From assembly GCA_023055425.1 (NCBI GenBank), contig JALGPY010000001.1, positions 142,501,368 to 142,565,367 of the forward strand: a stretch of 64,000 nucleotides of DNA. Reading direction: 5' to 3'. The position numbers and the translations under genes are program-made. The notes below the pieces were generated by a model. That model made no database searches, had not been told where the DNA came from, and was given only the letters and a program-made list of their open reading frames with translations. Source of the stretch: Linanthus parryae (Eukaryota > Streptophyta > Magnoliopsida > Ericales > Polemoniaceae). Below are positions 48,322 to 60,081 of the stretch, piece after piece (the stretch's first letter is position 1; the number at the start of each line of letters is the position of its first letter).

Positions 48322-48675
48322 TTTTCTTCGTGGGAAGAGCTTTTCTCTTCGTGGGAAGAGTTCCTGCCTTAGCTTTTTTCTGGCTTCTTTTCTTGAGTTT
48401 TCCTTGCTTTCTTTATTTCCGAAGCTCGTTTCTTCACCACCTTTGATCCTCGCGTCCTATTTCCTGCCAACCACAACACGAAACACGAACCCGCGATCAT
48501 ATCACAATAAAAGCAACAAAATATACGAGAAACGCCCGGATTTAACGATTAACGCTCAAAAACTCAATTTTCACAATTTTAGCACAAAACGCTCAAAGAC
48601 GATTAAATTCTCCATGATAAGCACGCAAAACATAGCAAAAATAAGGAATAATATACCTCCAAAACGGAGTTATCA
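48322..48675 (-). repeat. 5' LTR of Athila A, part 2
   Basis: Continues part 1 from TTTTC. The two parts minus one 5-bp duplication total 1458 bp, exactly the length of the other LTR. It ends GGAGTTATCA with the terminal hairpin at 48653-48673. Confidence 0.92.
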
Positions 48676-49231
48676 GTCATTCCCGCTGACTTCATCAATT
48701 TTCTCCCACTTGGGTGCTTTATACCCACCAGGATTTGGCATCATGTAGATATCCCGCGGAACAGGAGGTGTGTTATCTACCCTGGGGATGAGAGTGTCCG
48801 CGAAGCTTTGGTTGGCAATAATATTGTCGATTCTTTGCTCAAGGGCCGCCATGCTGGCAGGTGTTCCCCCGTAGGATGAAGCTGTTGGTCCGAAGCCCGG
48901 AATGTAGGGCATACTGGGGTTGTAAGGAGGTGGAGGTGGAGGCCCATGACTTCCTAGGGCTCTATTTGCGTAGAAAGATGATGCAGGATATGAGGCGGAG
49001 TTCCCTGCCGCCATCAGGGATGAGCCTGATGAGAATGGTGGCGTCTGGATCGTCGGGCCACCCGAGAGAGGAATCTGGGCAGCAGAGACATGCACTATCG
49101 AGGTGGACACGGTCCCTGGCGGGGGCAGTGGAGTTGACAGCAATGGGGCAGAAGCCCCCCGGGACAACATTCTGGGCCACTTTTCCAAGGATTGCCATGA
49201 TCTGAGCAATTTGCTCAGATTGGGCCTCCAT
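48676..49231 (-). pseudogene. Tat gag, N-terminal part
   Basis: The minus strand starts MEAQSEQIAQIMAILGKVAQ (49231), then after a frameshift near 49140 continues in the frame ending at the Athila boundary. That part is Pro/Ser/Gly-rich with PPPPPPYNPSMPYIPGFGP and ALEQRIDNIIANQSF, then GGYKAPKWEKIDEVSGND. The capsid domain follows on the far side of the nested insertion at 21501. Confidence 0.8.
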
Positions 49232-49323
49232 AGACCGAGCTTGGTTTGTATTGTAGCTTGGAGTGACTCCAAAGAGGTCTCTCCTTCAGCGACAACTTGA
49301 GCTCGGGCGTGGGTTCACCAAAA
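49232..49323 (-). promoter_or_regulatory. Tat leader and primer-binding region
   Basis: On the minus strand the 5' LTR is followed by TTTTGGTGAACCCACGCC. The TGG start close to the LTR is PBS-like, but I could not assign a tRNA. Confidence 0.5.
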
Positions 49324-49923
49324 TGTGTACAAGAAAATCCTCAATAGATATCCAAGTATACACCTCAAGTAGAGAATAAGAACACTGAGAATTGTAGGGT
49401 GTGTGTAGGGAGAGGGTAAGCACTAGTAACTGCTTGTGAGAGAGAGACAGTAAGCTATGGTATTTGACCAGCATATGACTTGTGTCGCAACAGAGAGCTA
49501 ACGATCCTATATATAGTGGGGAAGTGACCGTTGAGGGTTTAATGCACCATAAATGGCGGCTTAAAGATAGACCCCCAACGGCACGTTCGACCGTGTATAT
49601 AGGAACCGTTACGCATCTTCCTGCAAGTATCGGAGACCGTTATGAGATCAGTCGCATTGATGGGACACGTAAGCCTAGGATCTTTCAGTCAGTTACCAGA
49701 GGTGGCGCGCAAGCTTGGTTGTTGCATGCGCGCGACGGGCCTTACCCTAGCCTCCAAACCACTAAGTCCCTACAAGTCCCGTGTTATGGTGCGCGGGGGC
49801 CCTGTCTCGTAGCCCCCACGTGGATCAGCACAGGTGGTAATCCGGTGTGGATGGAGCATAGTTGGGTGTGCTGGATGACTGCCACGTGGCGATGACCCGT
49901 CTGTCTAGAAAGCGGTATCTACA
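49324..49923 (-). repeat. 5' LTR of the Tat element (right)
   Basis: A 600-bp partner of 8584-9173, followed by CCCAT (49924-49928). Confidence 0.92.
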
Positions 49924-50023
49924 CCCATCCAGTGACCACCTCCTATATCCAACACCGTTGTTGAGTCTCAAAGCATGAGTAACCCTGATCAACACTACTC
50001 AGGACCTGCTTTCATCATGACTG
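49924..50023. other. Continuation of the original target (second LINE)
   Basis: One hundred bases between the Tat target duplication and the next LTR. Together with 8579-8583 it reconstitutes the pre-insertion site. No family is assignable from so short a piece. Confidence 0.5.
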
Positions 50024-51162
50024 TGTTGGGTTTTGACGTAGGTAACGCAGGGAAATAAAAAAAATTTAATCCTACTCAAAGCCCACCAAGGATCACAGGA
50101 AGAGACATCATAACATGATAAGGGACATAGTATTTGTGTACCTTTTGGTTTGGGAGATCACACGAAGAATATTGTCCTCGTCTCTACGGTTGATCCACGT
50201 CTAGAGGTGAGATCTAGATTCTTCCTTATCAAGTGCTAGCTTGGACCGGAGAATAGGGAAGAAGGAATCAAGCAACCAAAGGAGAAGAGAGGGTTTCGGC
50301 CTTCTCTTTGAGCCGACGGGAAGCGGGGGGGACGGGCTAAGGGCGGACGCCTCTAGCTTAATCTTGCTCTCTCTTTTTCTCTCTCCCACTCTCTTGTGTT
50401 ATGTCTAATAACATTAACATTAGTGGGAAGAAAGCTAGAGCCTCTTTTATATAGTCCAACAACTCCTTGTTAACTACATAAAGGTCCCTCCTAGTTCTAC
50501 ACGAACTTGGATTAGTCCCTTCCTTGCATATTAGTCCTACTAAGTTTGCAAGGTGTTGCACAATGATCCTTCTTATTAATTAATCATATTAATTAATCCC
50601 AAATCTAGTTCTACTCTATTTGATGTGTGACCCCATAGGTTTGTACTTAGTTGGTAGTAACTTATTACTAACATGGAGCGGTGTCAAGCAACACATCCAT
50701 GCCACCCAACTAATAGAAATAGTCAGTGATCCCGACAAACCTCTTGTGCCCAATATATCATATTGCACATTCCCTTTGTCTCCATATCCGGATTGGACAC
50801 GAGACATAAATAGTCACACTCGTATATCCAATCCATGGTTCCTCGATCCTGGGAATAGGCTTATGCAAGCAGATAACATCAATATCTCCATATTGATTTA
50901 TCAGAGTTTGGCCAGACACTCAATAAGCCTCATCCCTCGAGTGGCCGTGGATATTTACTCCCATTATGTGGGAGGGACAAATCCTCTCTACATCACTACG
51001 ATCTCTTAGCTTGCTCCCTATCATGCCCGATAGCTATCTTTATGATTACCCAGTTACGGTGTAACGTTTGATAACATCAAAGCACGATATTTCACAACTA
51101 GAGTATCTAGTGACTTCAAGTCTAAGGATTGCAATTATATTAGCACTACGAGAAGCGATTGT
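50024..51162 (-). repeat. Truncated LTR of a Copia relative, interrupted by Athila B
   Basis: Starts TGTTGGGTTTTG and runs parallel to the Copia LTR (30968-32396): shared CCAAGGATCACA, a GC-rich tract near 50320, AGTCCAACAACTCCTTGTTA, and later ACCCAGTTACGGTGTA. The remaining roughly 290 bp should lie beyond the right edge, after Athila B. It is diverged from, not identical to, the Copia LTR. Confidence 0.82.
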
Positions 51163-51429
51163 TGATAACTCCGTTTTCGGAGTTATTTTATGCCTTTTAT
51201 TTCTACGTTTTGCGTGCTTATAATGGAGAATTTGTCGTCTTTTGAGTAAATTGAGCGTAAATGTGAAAATACGAGTTCATGTGCAATACTTGTTGAATCC
51301 GGGCGTTTCTTTAGATTTTTGAGCTTTTTATTGTGATATGATCGCGGGTTGTGTTTTCGTGTTGTGATTCGCAGGAAAACAGGGCTTGGATGATCGTGCG
51401 GGATTTGGAAGCGAACTTCGGAAGCGAGG

Positions 51430-51610
51430 AACTCAAAGACAAGTCAAGAGGAGAGTCAAAAGTCAAAGGAAGTCAAAAGAAAGTCAAAGGAAAGACAAGT
51501 CAAGAGAAAGGTCAAAGAAAGTCAAAGGAAGATCAAGGAAAGAAAGAATGGAAGAAGGGAGTCAAAGAAGAGAAGAGAAAAGTCAAAGGAAGTCAAAAGA
51601 GGGCTGGAAC
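51430..51610 (+). repeat. Purine-rich AAAGTCAAAGG minisatellite in the Athila B LTR
   Basis: Many short degenerate direct repeats built from AGTCAAAGGA and AGACAAGTCAAGAG. The strand is almost free of pyrimidines except for the TC of each unit. The Athila A LTR lacks this expansion. Confidence 0.8.
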
Positions 51611-51615
51611 ACAGT

Positions 51616-51795
51616 GTCTTCGTGCGAAGACATTTGTCTTCGTGCGAAGACAATTACTTAGCCAAAATTTCAAGTCTGCAGCATTCTCTTCTTAAAAACA
51701 CTTGCAGTATCTCAATGAGAAGACCTTCGCACGAAGAGGCAGAAGTCTTCGTACGAAGACTCTTCGTGCGAAGACAACTGTCTTCGTGCGAAGAG
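51616..51795. repeat. Palindrome cluster of the Athila B LTR
   Basis: Six perfect palindromes: GTCTTCGTGCGAAGAC-type at 51616-51631 and 51636-51651, then about 70 bp later CTTCGCACGAAG (near 51725-51736), GTCTTCGTACGAAGAC (51745-51760), TCTTCGTGCGAAGA (51761-51774) and CTTCGTGCGAAG (about 51782-51793). Confidence 0.88.
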
Positions 51796-52781
51796 GTCGT
51801 GGTTCAGCAGCATATTTTTGGGGCTTTTCCGTATTATTTCCAAACTTTGTAATATTATTATGGGAACGTATTTAAGACTTTTAGGTCGTCTTTTTCAGTA
51901 GTTTTGGAGGATTAGAGACATCTTTGGAGATCAAGAAGCTTAGGAGAGAGCTTGGGAGCTTTTGGATCATTCGTTTGAATTCTAAACTCTCGTTTTTCTT
52001 GATTTTCATGTTTAAACTCATTATAATCGTTGTTTTGATTATGAATATGAGTAGCTAAACACCTTTTGCTGGGAATTCTTGTTTGGTGTAGCTAGGGTTT
52101 GATCTAAAGTCGATGTTTTGATGATTGTGATGCATGCTTTAGCTTAATCTTTCGTGTTTATTCATTATTATGGATTATTTGCGTTCTTAATCGCATTATC
52201 TTTGCGAGTAGCTAACGTAGAGATAGAATTAATTAGTTTCACGCGGTAACTCCGTGATAACTAGTCGGTAAATCGAATAATCCACCTAGTCGTATCAATG
52301 TTTGGTAACTCGGCATCGTTAACTAGGATCGTTAAAGTAGAATCATAATCTTAATGCATACTTAAACCTAAATTAGGCTTGGTAACTCGGTTTAGTTTAG
52401 TTTAAGTATAGTGGATTTACTTGGTAACTCGGTAAGTTCAACGTTGCTTGATTAATAGTGAATAACACGTGGTTGTTTTACGAATCAAAACATAAATTTA
52501 GATCAACCTAGTGAACCTAGAGAATTCCCGGTGCTTTTCCCTTATTGATAAAAACCTCCAAATATTCATTCTTTATTAATCGTGAATTATTTCACTTGGT
52601 TAATTGAGAATTTTGCGTTTAATTTCTTAGAATTAGATAAAAACACATCTTGCGACTTGCCCACATAAGGTATAGAATAATAATTAATTTAAACAAAGTC
52701 CCTTGGGTTCGACAACCCGGATTTCCGGTTTATTACTACACACGACGGCTGTGCACTTGCAGTTGGAACGTGTCAAGTTTT

Positions 52782-52800
52782 TGGCGCCGCTGCCGGGGAC
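52782..52800 (+). promoter_or_regulatory. Primer-binding site of Athila B (tRNA-Asp)
   Basis: TGGCGCCGCTGCCGGGGAC lies six bases after the LTR. It differs at one position (C for T) from the Athila A PBS. Confidence 0.85.
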
Positions 52801-52912
52801 TTCGGCTAAATTAGTTATAATTCCTAGCCTTAGGGATTTTAATTTATTGTTTATATTCGTTACTCACCTACGTTTTGCGTGTTTCGTGATTTCAGGTTGA
52901 TTTACACGGTGC

Positions 52913-55900
52913 ATGACCCGTTCTCGAGACGAGCCTTTGTATCCAACGTTTGAAGACCCGGAATCCTTATTAAAAGCACAGCGTAGAGACAAGAGGAATT
53001 CAAGCTCAGTAGGTATGGATGAAGAAACGAGAGCTGAGTATGAGAGGATCCGCAAAGGTTTGCAGGATGCGGAAGCAGCTAGAGTTGCAGCTGTAGAGGA
53101 GGCTGCACGAAGAGCCGCAGAAGCTGAGGAGGTGAGAGCTCAAATGGCTGAGATGCAGGCGAGGATGGATCGCATGGCCCCCCCAAATCCACAACCACGT
53201 CATGGTGTGGGGGCACAAGTGGCGAACATCGGTGGGAACAACAATGGTAATAATGGGGAAAACAACAGGCAGAACAATGCTGAGAATGAAGAACGCCCGA
53301 TGGTGGATTATTTCAGGACTACTCCAGCATGTTATCAGCCTACCATTGTTAGGCCGCAGATCAATGCCCAACACTTCGAGTTGCGCCAACATATGATCAA
53401 CATGGTTCGTGATGAGTGCGCATTCAACGGAGCTCCAGGAGATGACCCCAATCACCATCTGCTGGTATTTGAGCAAATCACATCAACCCTGCACGATCAG
53501 CGAGTTCCAGATGAGACAGTTAAGCTTTTACTATTTCCATTCTCCTTATCTGGAAAAGCCAAGAAGTGGCTTATGGAGCTGCCAGCTGGAAGCATAGTGA
53601 CATGGGCAGATTGTTGCCATGAGTTTCTGAGGAAGTATTTGCCACCATCCAGAGTCGCGCAGCAGATGGCAGAGATTGCAAAGTTCACTCAGGATGAAGA
53701 CAGCTCTTTGGGAGATGCATGGAGAAAGTTCAGCCAAATCCTCCGTAGATGTCCGAATCATGGAGAGCCATGGCACAAGCTCTTCCATTATTTCTACACT
53801 GCATTAGACAAGGAGACAGCTGACCAGTTGGATATGCTAGCTGGAGGTAATTTTATGGGACTTGGAGCACAGCGAGCTCAAGATTTGCTGAACAATGCGT
53901 CAAAGAGAGAGACTACACGATCTGAAACGCGTAGGTACTCCAAACCGGGGGATTCATCTTTAGTCAACAAGATTGAATCGATGGAACAAAAGTTGGAATC
54001 CATGACTTCAGCATTTCACGGTATGCACCCTCCAACTCAGAAGCCCATGGGTGAATTACTAGCAGATGAAAGCCAGGGATATGATAACAGTGTTGAAGAT
54101 GTGAATTTTATGCGACAGCAGCAATGGCCTAACACCTATCATCCCAACAATCGTAATCACCCCAACTTCAGCTATGCCAATCCAAACAGTGGATTATATG
54201 CACCCGGACAGAGACCCAATGTTCCATATCAAGCGAGGCAAGCTCCACAACAGCAGGCTCCACAAAAAGAAGAGCAAGAGACAAATGCTCTATTGAGAAA
54301 GCTCCTAGCCAATCACGACAGGATGGAGAGTGCGATTGTCTCAATACAAGCAACAATAAAAAGCCATGAGACTCAGATTGGGCAAATCGCCAATCAAAAT
54401 GTCAAGCTTCCACCAGGCATGCTTCCAGCAAATACCATCACTCCTAACGAGCAGCTAAATGCCATCACAACTCGCAGTGGCATCACTACCGAGGATCCCC
54501 CATATCCTAGCCACGCGCGAGCTGAGGCGACTAAGGCCACTGAGAAAGCTTTGGATGAAGAGATTCCCGTGCCTACCGTGAGTCCCCAATCAAAGGACAC
54601 GGTGAGGAAGTCGGATGAGAAACAGAAGCCTAGGGGGGAATACAGTGTGCGAGTGCCATACCCGCAAAGGTTGAAGAGCCAAGAGGATGCCAAGCATTTC
54701 AAGAAGTTTGTGGATATCTTCAGGAAACTGCACATTAATATACCTTTTGCAGAGGCAATATCACAAATGCCTAAATATGCTAAATTTCTCAAGGACCTCC
54801 TTTCTAATAGGAGGCGCATGGATGACTTTGAAACTGTGACTCTAAATGAGGAGTGTAGCGCCGTCGTGCAAAAAGCGCTACCAAAGAAGATGAAAGATCC
54901 GGGCGGTTTCATCATTCCTGTTACATTGGGAGACGCATTTCATGGGAGGGCATTGTGTGACCTTGGTGCGAGTATTAATTTGATGCCTACATCGGTTTTT
55001 GAGCAACTTGGTGTGGGAGATCCTAAGCCTACCAGGATGTGCTTGCAGATGGCTGATCGCACAATAAAACGCCCCAGGGGTGTTTTAGAGGATGTACTAG
55101 TGAGAGTTGAAGGACTCATCTTCCCAGCGGATTTTGTGATCTTAGACATGGAGGCTGACGAGGATGTTCCTCTTATTTTGGGCCGTCCATTCCTGGCCAC
55201 TGGGAGGACTATCATTGATGTGGCCAATGGGGAGCTGACTATGCAGATCAATGATGAGAAGGTGGCCTTCAATGTATTTGAAGCTATGAAGTTTCCCGCA
55301 TACGCGGTGAGCGAGCAGTGCTTTGGGGTGGAGGCATACACACTGGACGAGGAGGACGATATTTTGTTGGAGCAACTATATGAGGAGCTTGCTCTATTTG
55401 ATTCCAGCGAGAAAGAGCAAGCTTTAGATGTTCATTGGCGCCCACCATTACCCCTCTTTAATGAGGGAAGCAGGAAGATTCTTACTCCTTCTCTTATTAC
55501 TGCTCCTGTTTTAGAATTAAAACCTTTACCTGTTCATTTGAAATATTTATACTTGGGATCTAATGATACTTTACCTGTGATTGTATCTGCATGTTTGGAC
55601 AGGGAACAGGAGGAGCAGCTTCTCGAGGTACTACAGAAGAGGAAAGCAGCTATGGGATGGACAATAGCAGATATTAAGGGGATCAGCCCCACAGTTTGCC
55701 AGCATAAGATCAGGCTTATGGAAGACAAGAAGCCGGTAGTTCAATTTCAGCGGCGCCTCAACCCCCACATGCAGGAGGTGGTGAAGAAAGAGGTGCTTAA
55801 ATGGTTGGAAGCAGGTATCATCTATCCGATTTCCGACAGCACGTGGACTAGCCCGGTACAATGTGTTCCCAAGAAGGGAGGTATAACTGTGGTGGAAGGG

Positions 55901-58405
55901 GAAAAAGGTGATCAAATTGCCACACGTACTGTTACTGGGTGGAGAGTTTGCATGGATTACCGCAAACTCAATGATGCCACTTTGAAGGATCATTTTCCCC
56001 TCCCATTCGTGGACCAGATGCTTGATAGGCTAGCTCACCATTCACACTACTGCTTTTTGGATGGATATTCTGGGTATAATCAGATCGCGATTGAGCCAGC
56101 TGACCAGGAGAAGACGACATTTACTTGTCCATATGGGACGTTTGCATTCAGACGCATGCCATTCGGGCTATGCAATGCCCCAGCTACGTTTCAGAGGTGC
56201 ATGATGTCTATCTTTTCAGATATGATGGAGCAAAATTTTGAAGTCTTCATGGATGATTTTTCGCTTTATGGTGATGGGTTCGAAGACTGTCTCCAGCAGC
56301 TAGCTCGGGTACTGGACAGATGTATTGACATCAACCTAGTGCTTAACTGGGAGAAGTGCCATTTCATGGTGACCGAGGGAATAGTGTTGGGGCACAAGAT
56401 CTCCAGTAAAGGTTTAGAGGTAGACCGGGCGAAGATTGAGGTGATTGAGAAGCTTCCTTACCCTACGTCTGTCAAAGGGGTACGGAGTTTCTTGGGACAT
56501 GCAGGTTTCTATCGGCGCTTCATTAAGGATTTTTCGAAAATCACAAAGCCTTTATCTGGTTTGCTTGAGAAAGATGCCGTGTTTGATTTCAATGAAGACT
56601 GCAAGACAGCTTTTGATTTGCTCAAGAAGAAGCTGATTAGTTCTCCCATTATAGCCACTCCAGACTGGACTCTACCGTTCGAACTTATGTGTGATGCCAG
56701 CGATTACGCGGTGGGAGCAGTGCTGGGACAGCGGAAAGACAAGGTAGCTCATGTTATTTACTATGCTAGTCGTACTCTTAACACTGCACAGGTTAATTAT
56801 GCCACCACGGAGAAAGAGATGTTGGCTATTATCTTCGCATTGGACAAGTTTCGTCCATATCTTGTGGGTTCCCAGGTGACTATTTTCACAGACCATGCAG
56901 CCCTCAAATATCTTCTTGCTAAGAAGGATGCGAAGCCTAGATTGATCCGATGGGTGTTACTGATGCAAGAGTTTGACATAGTGATTAAGGACAAAAAGGG
57001 TGTAGAGAATGTTGTTGCAGACCATTTGTCACGACTGGATAACGAAAAACAAGAAGATGTGCCGATTAGAGAAGATTTTCCAGACGAACAACTTATGGTA
57101 GTGGTAGCAGCTGTGCCTTGGTTTGCGGATTTGGCAAATTTCAAGGCGCTCAAAATTGTCCCGAAAGACATGACGTTCCATCAGAAGAAGAAATTTTTCG
57201 CAGATGCACGACACTATTTCTGGGATGACCCTTATTTGTTTAGGTTGGGAGCTGACAATGTGTTGAGAAGATGCGTAGCTGAGCCAGACACTTTGGACAT
57301 TCTTAGACACTGCCACGAATTGAATTGCGGAGGACATTTTGGCAAAGCGCGTACAGTGGCAAAGGTATTGCAAAGTGGATTTTACTGGCCTACTTTACAT
57401 AAAGACGCTCATCTATTTGTGCAGCAATGTGATCGATGTCAGAGAACCGGCAATATCTCCGGCCGAAACGAGATGCCTCAAAATTTCGTGTTGGAAGTAG
57501 AGCCCTTTGATGTCTGGGGCATCGATTTCATGGGACCATTCCCGTCTTCACTTGGTAATCTTTATATACTGTTAGCTGTGGATTATGTGACCAAGTGGGT
57601 GGAGGCAATGGCTTGCCCGAAGAACGATGGAGCTACTGTAGAGAGATTCGTGCGGAAGAGCATTTTTACGCGGTTTGGAACTCCAAGAGCCATAATCAGT
57701 GATGAAGGATCGCATTTTGTGAATAAAGTCTTTGCCAATGTCTTGAGCAAATATGGGGTAAAGACGCATAAGATATCACTGGCCTATCATCCGCAGTCGA
57801 ATGGGCAAGCAGAAGTGTCTAACCGAGAGATAAAAGGGATTCTGGAGAAGACAGTCAACCCGGGACGCAAGGATTGGTCTCTGCATTTAGATGATAGCTT
57901 ATGGGCGTATAGGACTGCTTACAAGACTCCTTTGGGCATGTCTCCCTATCAGTTAGTGTTTGGGAAGTCGTGTCATCTTCCGGTGGAACTTGAGCACAAG
58001 GCATTCTGGGCTTTGAAGAAGATCAATTTGGACGCTAAGCTCTCCGGTGAGCTAAGAAAGCAAGCGCTACTTGAACTTGAAGAATTTCGATTGATGGCGT
58101 ATGAAAGTGCAAAAATCTATAAGGAGAGGACAAAACTGTGGCACGACAGGCACATCATCCCGAGAGACTTCAAGGTAGGACAGAAAGTATTGATCTTCAA
58201 TGCAAGACTAAAGCTGTTTCCAGGGAAATTGAAATCTAGGTGGAGTGGTCCCTACACGATTACTGAAGTTTATCCATGGGGATCTCTTGAGGTAGAGGAT
58301 GCAAATGGGAACAGGTTTAAGGTGAATGGCCAGAGAGCGAAACCGTACGTGGACGGGAATTTCATTGGAGTCATTGAATGGCTTCATGCAACTCCCGCAA
58401 CTTGA
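52913..58405 (+). CDS. Athila gag-pol polyprotein (1830 aa, intact)
   Basis: A single open frame. Gag: N-terminal [18 protein letters not shown], a coiled, Ala/Glu-rich stretch, then the capsid-like domain (about residues 140-300; [20 protein letters not shown]). No CCHC knuckle is visible, and a Q/N/P-rich linker takes its place. Protease: [12 protein letters not shown] (about 682) and [23 protein letters not shown] (about 1010), [16 protein letters not shown], and the active-site box FMDD (about 1111). RNase [14 protein letters not shown] (about 1260), [23 protein letters not shown]. Integrase: H2C2 (about 1465-1510, CDRCQRTGN), [20 protein letters not shown] and [10 protein letters not shown], giving a complete D, D, E triad. 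No stops or frameshifts. The polyprotein would drive replication and integration of the element. Confidence 0.96.
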   Translation: MTRSRDEPLYPTFEDPESLLKAQRRDKRNSSSVGMDEETRAEYERIRKGLQDAEAARVAAVEEAARRAAEAEEVRAQMAEMQARMDRMAPPNPQPRHGVGAQVANIGGNNNGNNGENNRQNNAENEERPMVDYFRTTPACYQPTIVRPQINAQHFELRQHMINMVRDECAFNGAPGDDPNHHLLVFEQITSTLHDQRVPDETVKLLLFPFSLSGKAKKWLMELPAGSIVTWADCCHEFLRKYLPPSRVAQQMAEIAKFTQDEDSSLGDAWRKFSQILRRCPNHGEPWHKLFHYFYTALDKETADQLDMLAGGNFMGLGAQRAQDLLNNASKRETTRSETRRYSKPGDSSLVNKIESMEQKLESMTSAFHGMHPPTQKPMGELLADESQGYDNSVEDVNFMRQQQWPNTYHPNNRNHPNFSYANPNSGLYAPGQRPNVPYQARQAPQQQAPQKEEQETNALLRKLLANHDRMESAIVSIQATIKSHETQIGQIANQNVKLPPGMLPANTITPNEQLNAITTRSGITTEDPPYPSHARAEATKATEKALDEEIPVPTVSPQSKDTVRKSDEKQKPRGEYSVRVPYPQRLKSQEDAKHFKKFVDIFRKLHINIPFAEAISQMPKYAKFLKDLLSNRRRMDDFETVTLNEECSAVVQKALPKKMKDPGGFIIPVTLGDAFHGRALCDLGASINLMPTSVFEQLGVGDPKPTRMCLQMADRTIKRPRGVLEDVLVRVEGLIFPADFVILDMEADEDVPLILGRPFLATGRTIIDVANGELTMQINDEKVAFNVFEAMKFPAYAVSEQCFGVEAYTLDEEDDILLEQLYEELALFDSSEKEQALDVHWRPPLPLFNEGSRKILTPSLITAPVLELKPLPVHLKYLYLGSNDTLPVIVSACLDREQEEQLLEVLQKRKAAMGWTIADIKGISPTVCQHKIRLMEDKKPVVQFQRRLNPHMQEVVKKEVLKWLEAGIIYPISDSTWTSPVQCVPKKGGITVVEGEKGDQIATRTVTGWRVCMDYRKLNDATLKDHFPLPFVDQMLDRLAHHSHYCFLDGYSGYNQIAIEPADQEKTTFTCPYGTFAFRRMPFGLCNAPATFQRCMMSIFSDMMEQNFEVFMDDFSLYGDGFEDCLQQLARVLDRCIDINLVLNWEKCHFMVTEGIVLGHKISSKGLEVDRAKIEVIEKLPYPTSVKGVRSFLGHAGFYRRFIKDFSKITKPLSGLLEKDAVFDFNEDCKTAFDLLKKKLISSPIIATPDWTLPFELMCDASDYAVGAVLGQRKDKVAHVIYYASRTLNTAQVNYATTEKEMLAIIFALDKFRPYLVGSQVTIFTDHAALKYLLAKKDAKPRLIRWVLLMQEFDIVIKDKKGVENVVADHLSRLDNEKQEDVPIREDFPDEQLMVVVAAVPWFADLANFKALKIVPKDMTFHQKKKFFADARHYFWDDPYLFRLGADNVLRRCVAEPDTLDILRHCHELNCGGHFGKARTVAKVLQSGFYWPTLHKDAHLFVQQCDRCQRTGNISGRNEMPQNFVLEVEPFDVWGIDFMGPFPSSLGNLYILLAVDYVTKWVEAMACPKNDGATVERFVRKSIFTRFGTPRAIISDEGSHFVNKVFANVLSKYGVKTHKISLAYHPQSNGQAEVSNREIKGILEKTVNPGRKDWSLHLDDSLWAYRTAYKTPLGMSPYQLVFGKSCHLPVELEHKAFWALKKINLDAKLSGELRKQALLELEEFRLMAYESAKIYKERTKLWHDRHIIPRDFKVGQKVLIFNARLKLFPGKLKSRWSGPYTITEVYPWGSLEVEDANGNRFKVNGQRAKPYVDGNFIGVIEWLHATPAT

Positions 58406-60081
58406 GAAGTCTCTGAGGTAACTGGGTCGGGCCGTCGACCTTAAATTACAAAGCGCTTGTTGGGAGGCAACCCAACCTATTTATTGCTTTAGGATAGATT
58501 TTAATACTGTTTTTTGTAATTTTTATTCGGTTTGATTCTATTGAGGGGTGCGAGAGAGTGGATTTAATATTTCCAATGAGTATGTGCAGGAATACGAGGT
58601 GAAAGGCCTATTTCGGATCCCCCTTCTTGATGCGCGCGTGCGAAACAGAGTAAAAAGTCCAGATTTGCATCTGAATACGCGTATCGGGATCCGAAGTGAA
58701 GAAATTGAAGGTAGAAGCCATTTCTGCATCTATTCAACACACGCACCTGGGGAAGATCATGTTCCCGGACTCCCCGTCTTGATTTGCGCAAGAATTTGAT
58801 TAGTGAACGGAGAAAGCTAGCACGCCGGCACGGATTACGAGGTGAAATTTTGAAGGACAGACTAAAATGAGAATTTAACAATGCCAACGTGTGGGGGTGG
58901 TCGAGAGCTTTCTGTAGACAGGTGGATCGCGCAAATCGGAGTCCGGATGAGAAAGTTACGCCAAAAAGGATGTTTTAGCAAGTAAAACGAGGCCAAAAGC
59001 ATCCGGAAATGCAAAACGTGCCTTGGAACGCGTGAAATTGACAAATAAAATATTCCCCGGATTTTGGGAATGTTTTAAGGTGAAAAGGGAGTCTCGAGGT
59101 CGAGGAGATCCTTCGGAAAGCAAAGGCACGATCGAAGACGCGAAAAATCGACAAAAAGGATGTTTTTGGCACAATTCAGAATTGTCTTCGTATGAAGACA
59201 ATTGTCTTCGTACGAAGACATTGTACTTAGAAAAATTTTTGAACCTCTGAATTGTCTTCCTAAAACAGCTCTCAGTATCTATGTGAGAAGACCTTCGTGC
59301 GAAGACAATTTGTCTTCGTACGAAGACTCTTCGCACGAAGAGAAACGTCTTCGCACGAAGACATCGCGCAGAAAGACACATTTGGCCAGCACGGATAGCA
59401 GCTTGGAGGTTATAATTTGGGGGCATTTTAGACCTTTTGCCCACGCGTGAAGCTTCATCAGCTGGGCATCGTTGCATTCTTCATTCTTCATCTTCACAAA
59501 CTCAGTTCTTCTCTCCATAGCCGAACCTACTCCAATTCACCCCTCACTTGTTTCTTCACCAAAATCAACATTCTACCTAGGGTTTTGCTCGCGATTCCAA
59601 GGAGAACAAGGTTCCATAGGTGGTTTTGAGAGAGAGTGCAAGACAAGAGAGAAATCAGAGGAGAAGAAAGCTAGGGTTTTGAAGGAGAAGTGAGAAATTG
59701 GACGAGCTACAGTCGGACGAGAAGGAAACATTGACGGGGACTACGCAAGGAGTACGGAGCAGCAAGAAATTCAAGATTTCGACAAATTTTCCGGCACCAT
59801 AAAAATCAGTCAGAGTTCGTCAAATTGGGAAATTTTTGCGTCCGTAAGACTTGCTCCGGACGCGTAGGTACTATCTAAACCTCGTAATTTTAATAATCGA
59901 GTCTTAGGCACATTGAGTAAAAGCCCGGTTATATTTTGTTGCGCTTAGAAGCGTATTTGGGGGCGATTGCGTAAAGTCCTAGGAATTGCTTGTTACGTGC
60001 CTACGTGTTTCGTTTAGTGTACACTTCTTGTTCACGTGCACATTTGTTGAGTTGTTTGTTTTACTTGCAATTGAACTTTAA
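58406..60081 (+). other. Non-coding region between pol and second ORF of Athila B
   Basis: 1.7 kb without a credible gene. It contains a block conserved with Athila A (TTGTTGGGAGGCAACCCAAC near 58460), a GTGTGGGGGTGG motif (58889-58900), the internal palindrome cluster (59181-59362) and a leader before the ATG at 60082. Confidence 0.7.
59181..59362. repeat. Internal palindrome cluster of Athila B
   Basis: Six inverted repeats of the CTTCGTGCGAAG class arranged two, spacer, four, as in the LTR cluster at 51616-51795. The spacer resembles the LTR's (ACTTAG...CAGTATCT...GAGAAGACCTTCG). Confidence 0.88.

Larger units (their letters stand above)
21502..48675 (-). mobile_element. Athila-type gypsy element A (non-autonomous, gag-protease only)
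   Basis: LTRs at 21502-22959 and 29859-30967 plus 48322-48675 (split by Copia) are both 1458 bp. Flanks are GGCAT (21497-21501) and GTCAT (48676-48680), a target duplication with one mismatch. The tRNA-Asp PBS and the PPT are both present. Only gag and protease are encoded; RT, RNase H and integrase are missing, and the second ORF is reduced to a stub. The LTRs show about 15-20 differences by eye. It sits within the Tat gag. Confidence 0.92.
8584..49923 (-). mobile_element. Tat-clade Ty3/gypsy retrotransposon (outer element of the nest)
   Basis: The LTRs at 8584-9173 and 49324-49923 are near-identical and flanked by a perfect CCCAT duplication. The polypurine tract next to the left LTR and the gag start next to the right LTR show minus orientation. 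Domain order on the minus strand is gag, protease, RT, RNase H, a second (archaeal-type) RNase H, integrase. The second RNase H is, to my knowledge, diagnostic of the Tat clade. An opposite-strand plant-mobile-domain gene lies between integrase and the 3' LTR. Without its nested insertions the element would be about 12.3 kb. Frameshifts in pol and divergence of the LTRs mark it as the oldest LTR element here. Confidence 0.9.
51163..52775 (+). repeat. 5' LTR of Athila B
   Basis: A 1613-bp LTR, TGATAACTCCG to GGAACGTGTCA. It carries a terminal hairpin (51165-51186), a purine-rich AGTCAAAGGA minisatellite (51430-51610) and six CTTCGNNCGAAG palindromes (51616-51795). The 3' half is strongly similar to the Athila A LTR. 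Confidence 0.93.

Noticed and set aside
51351..51695. Lysine/serine-rich frames in the Athila B LTR
   Set aside because: They are translations of the AGTCAAAGG minisatellite in two frames; no gene.
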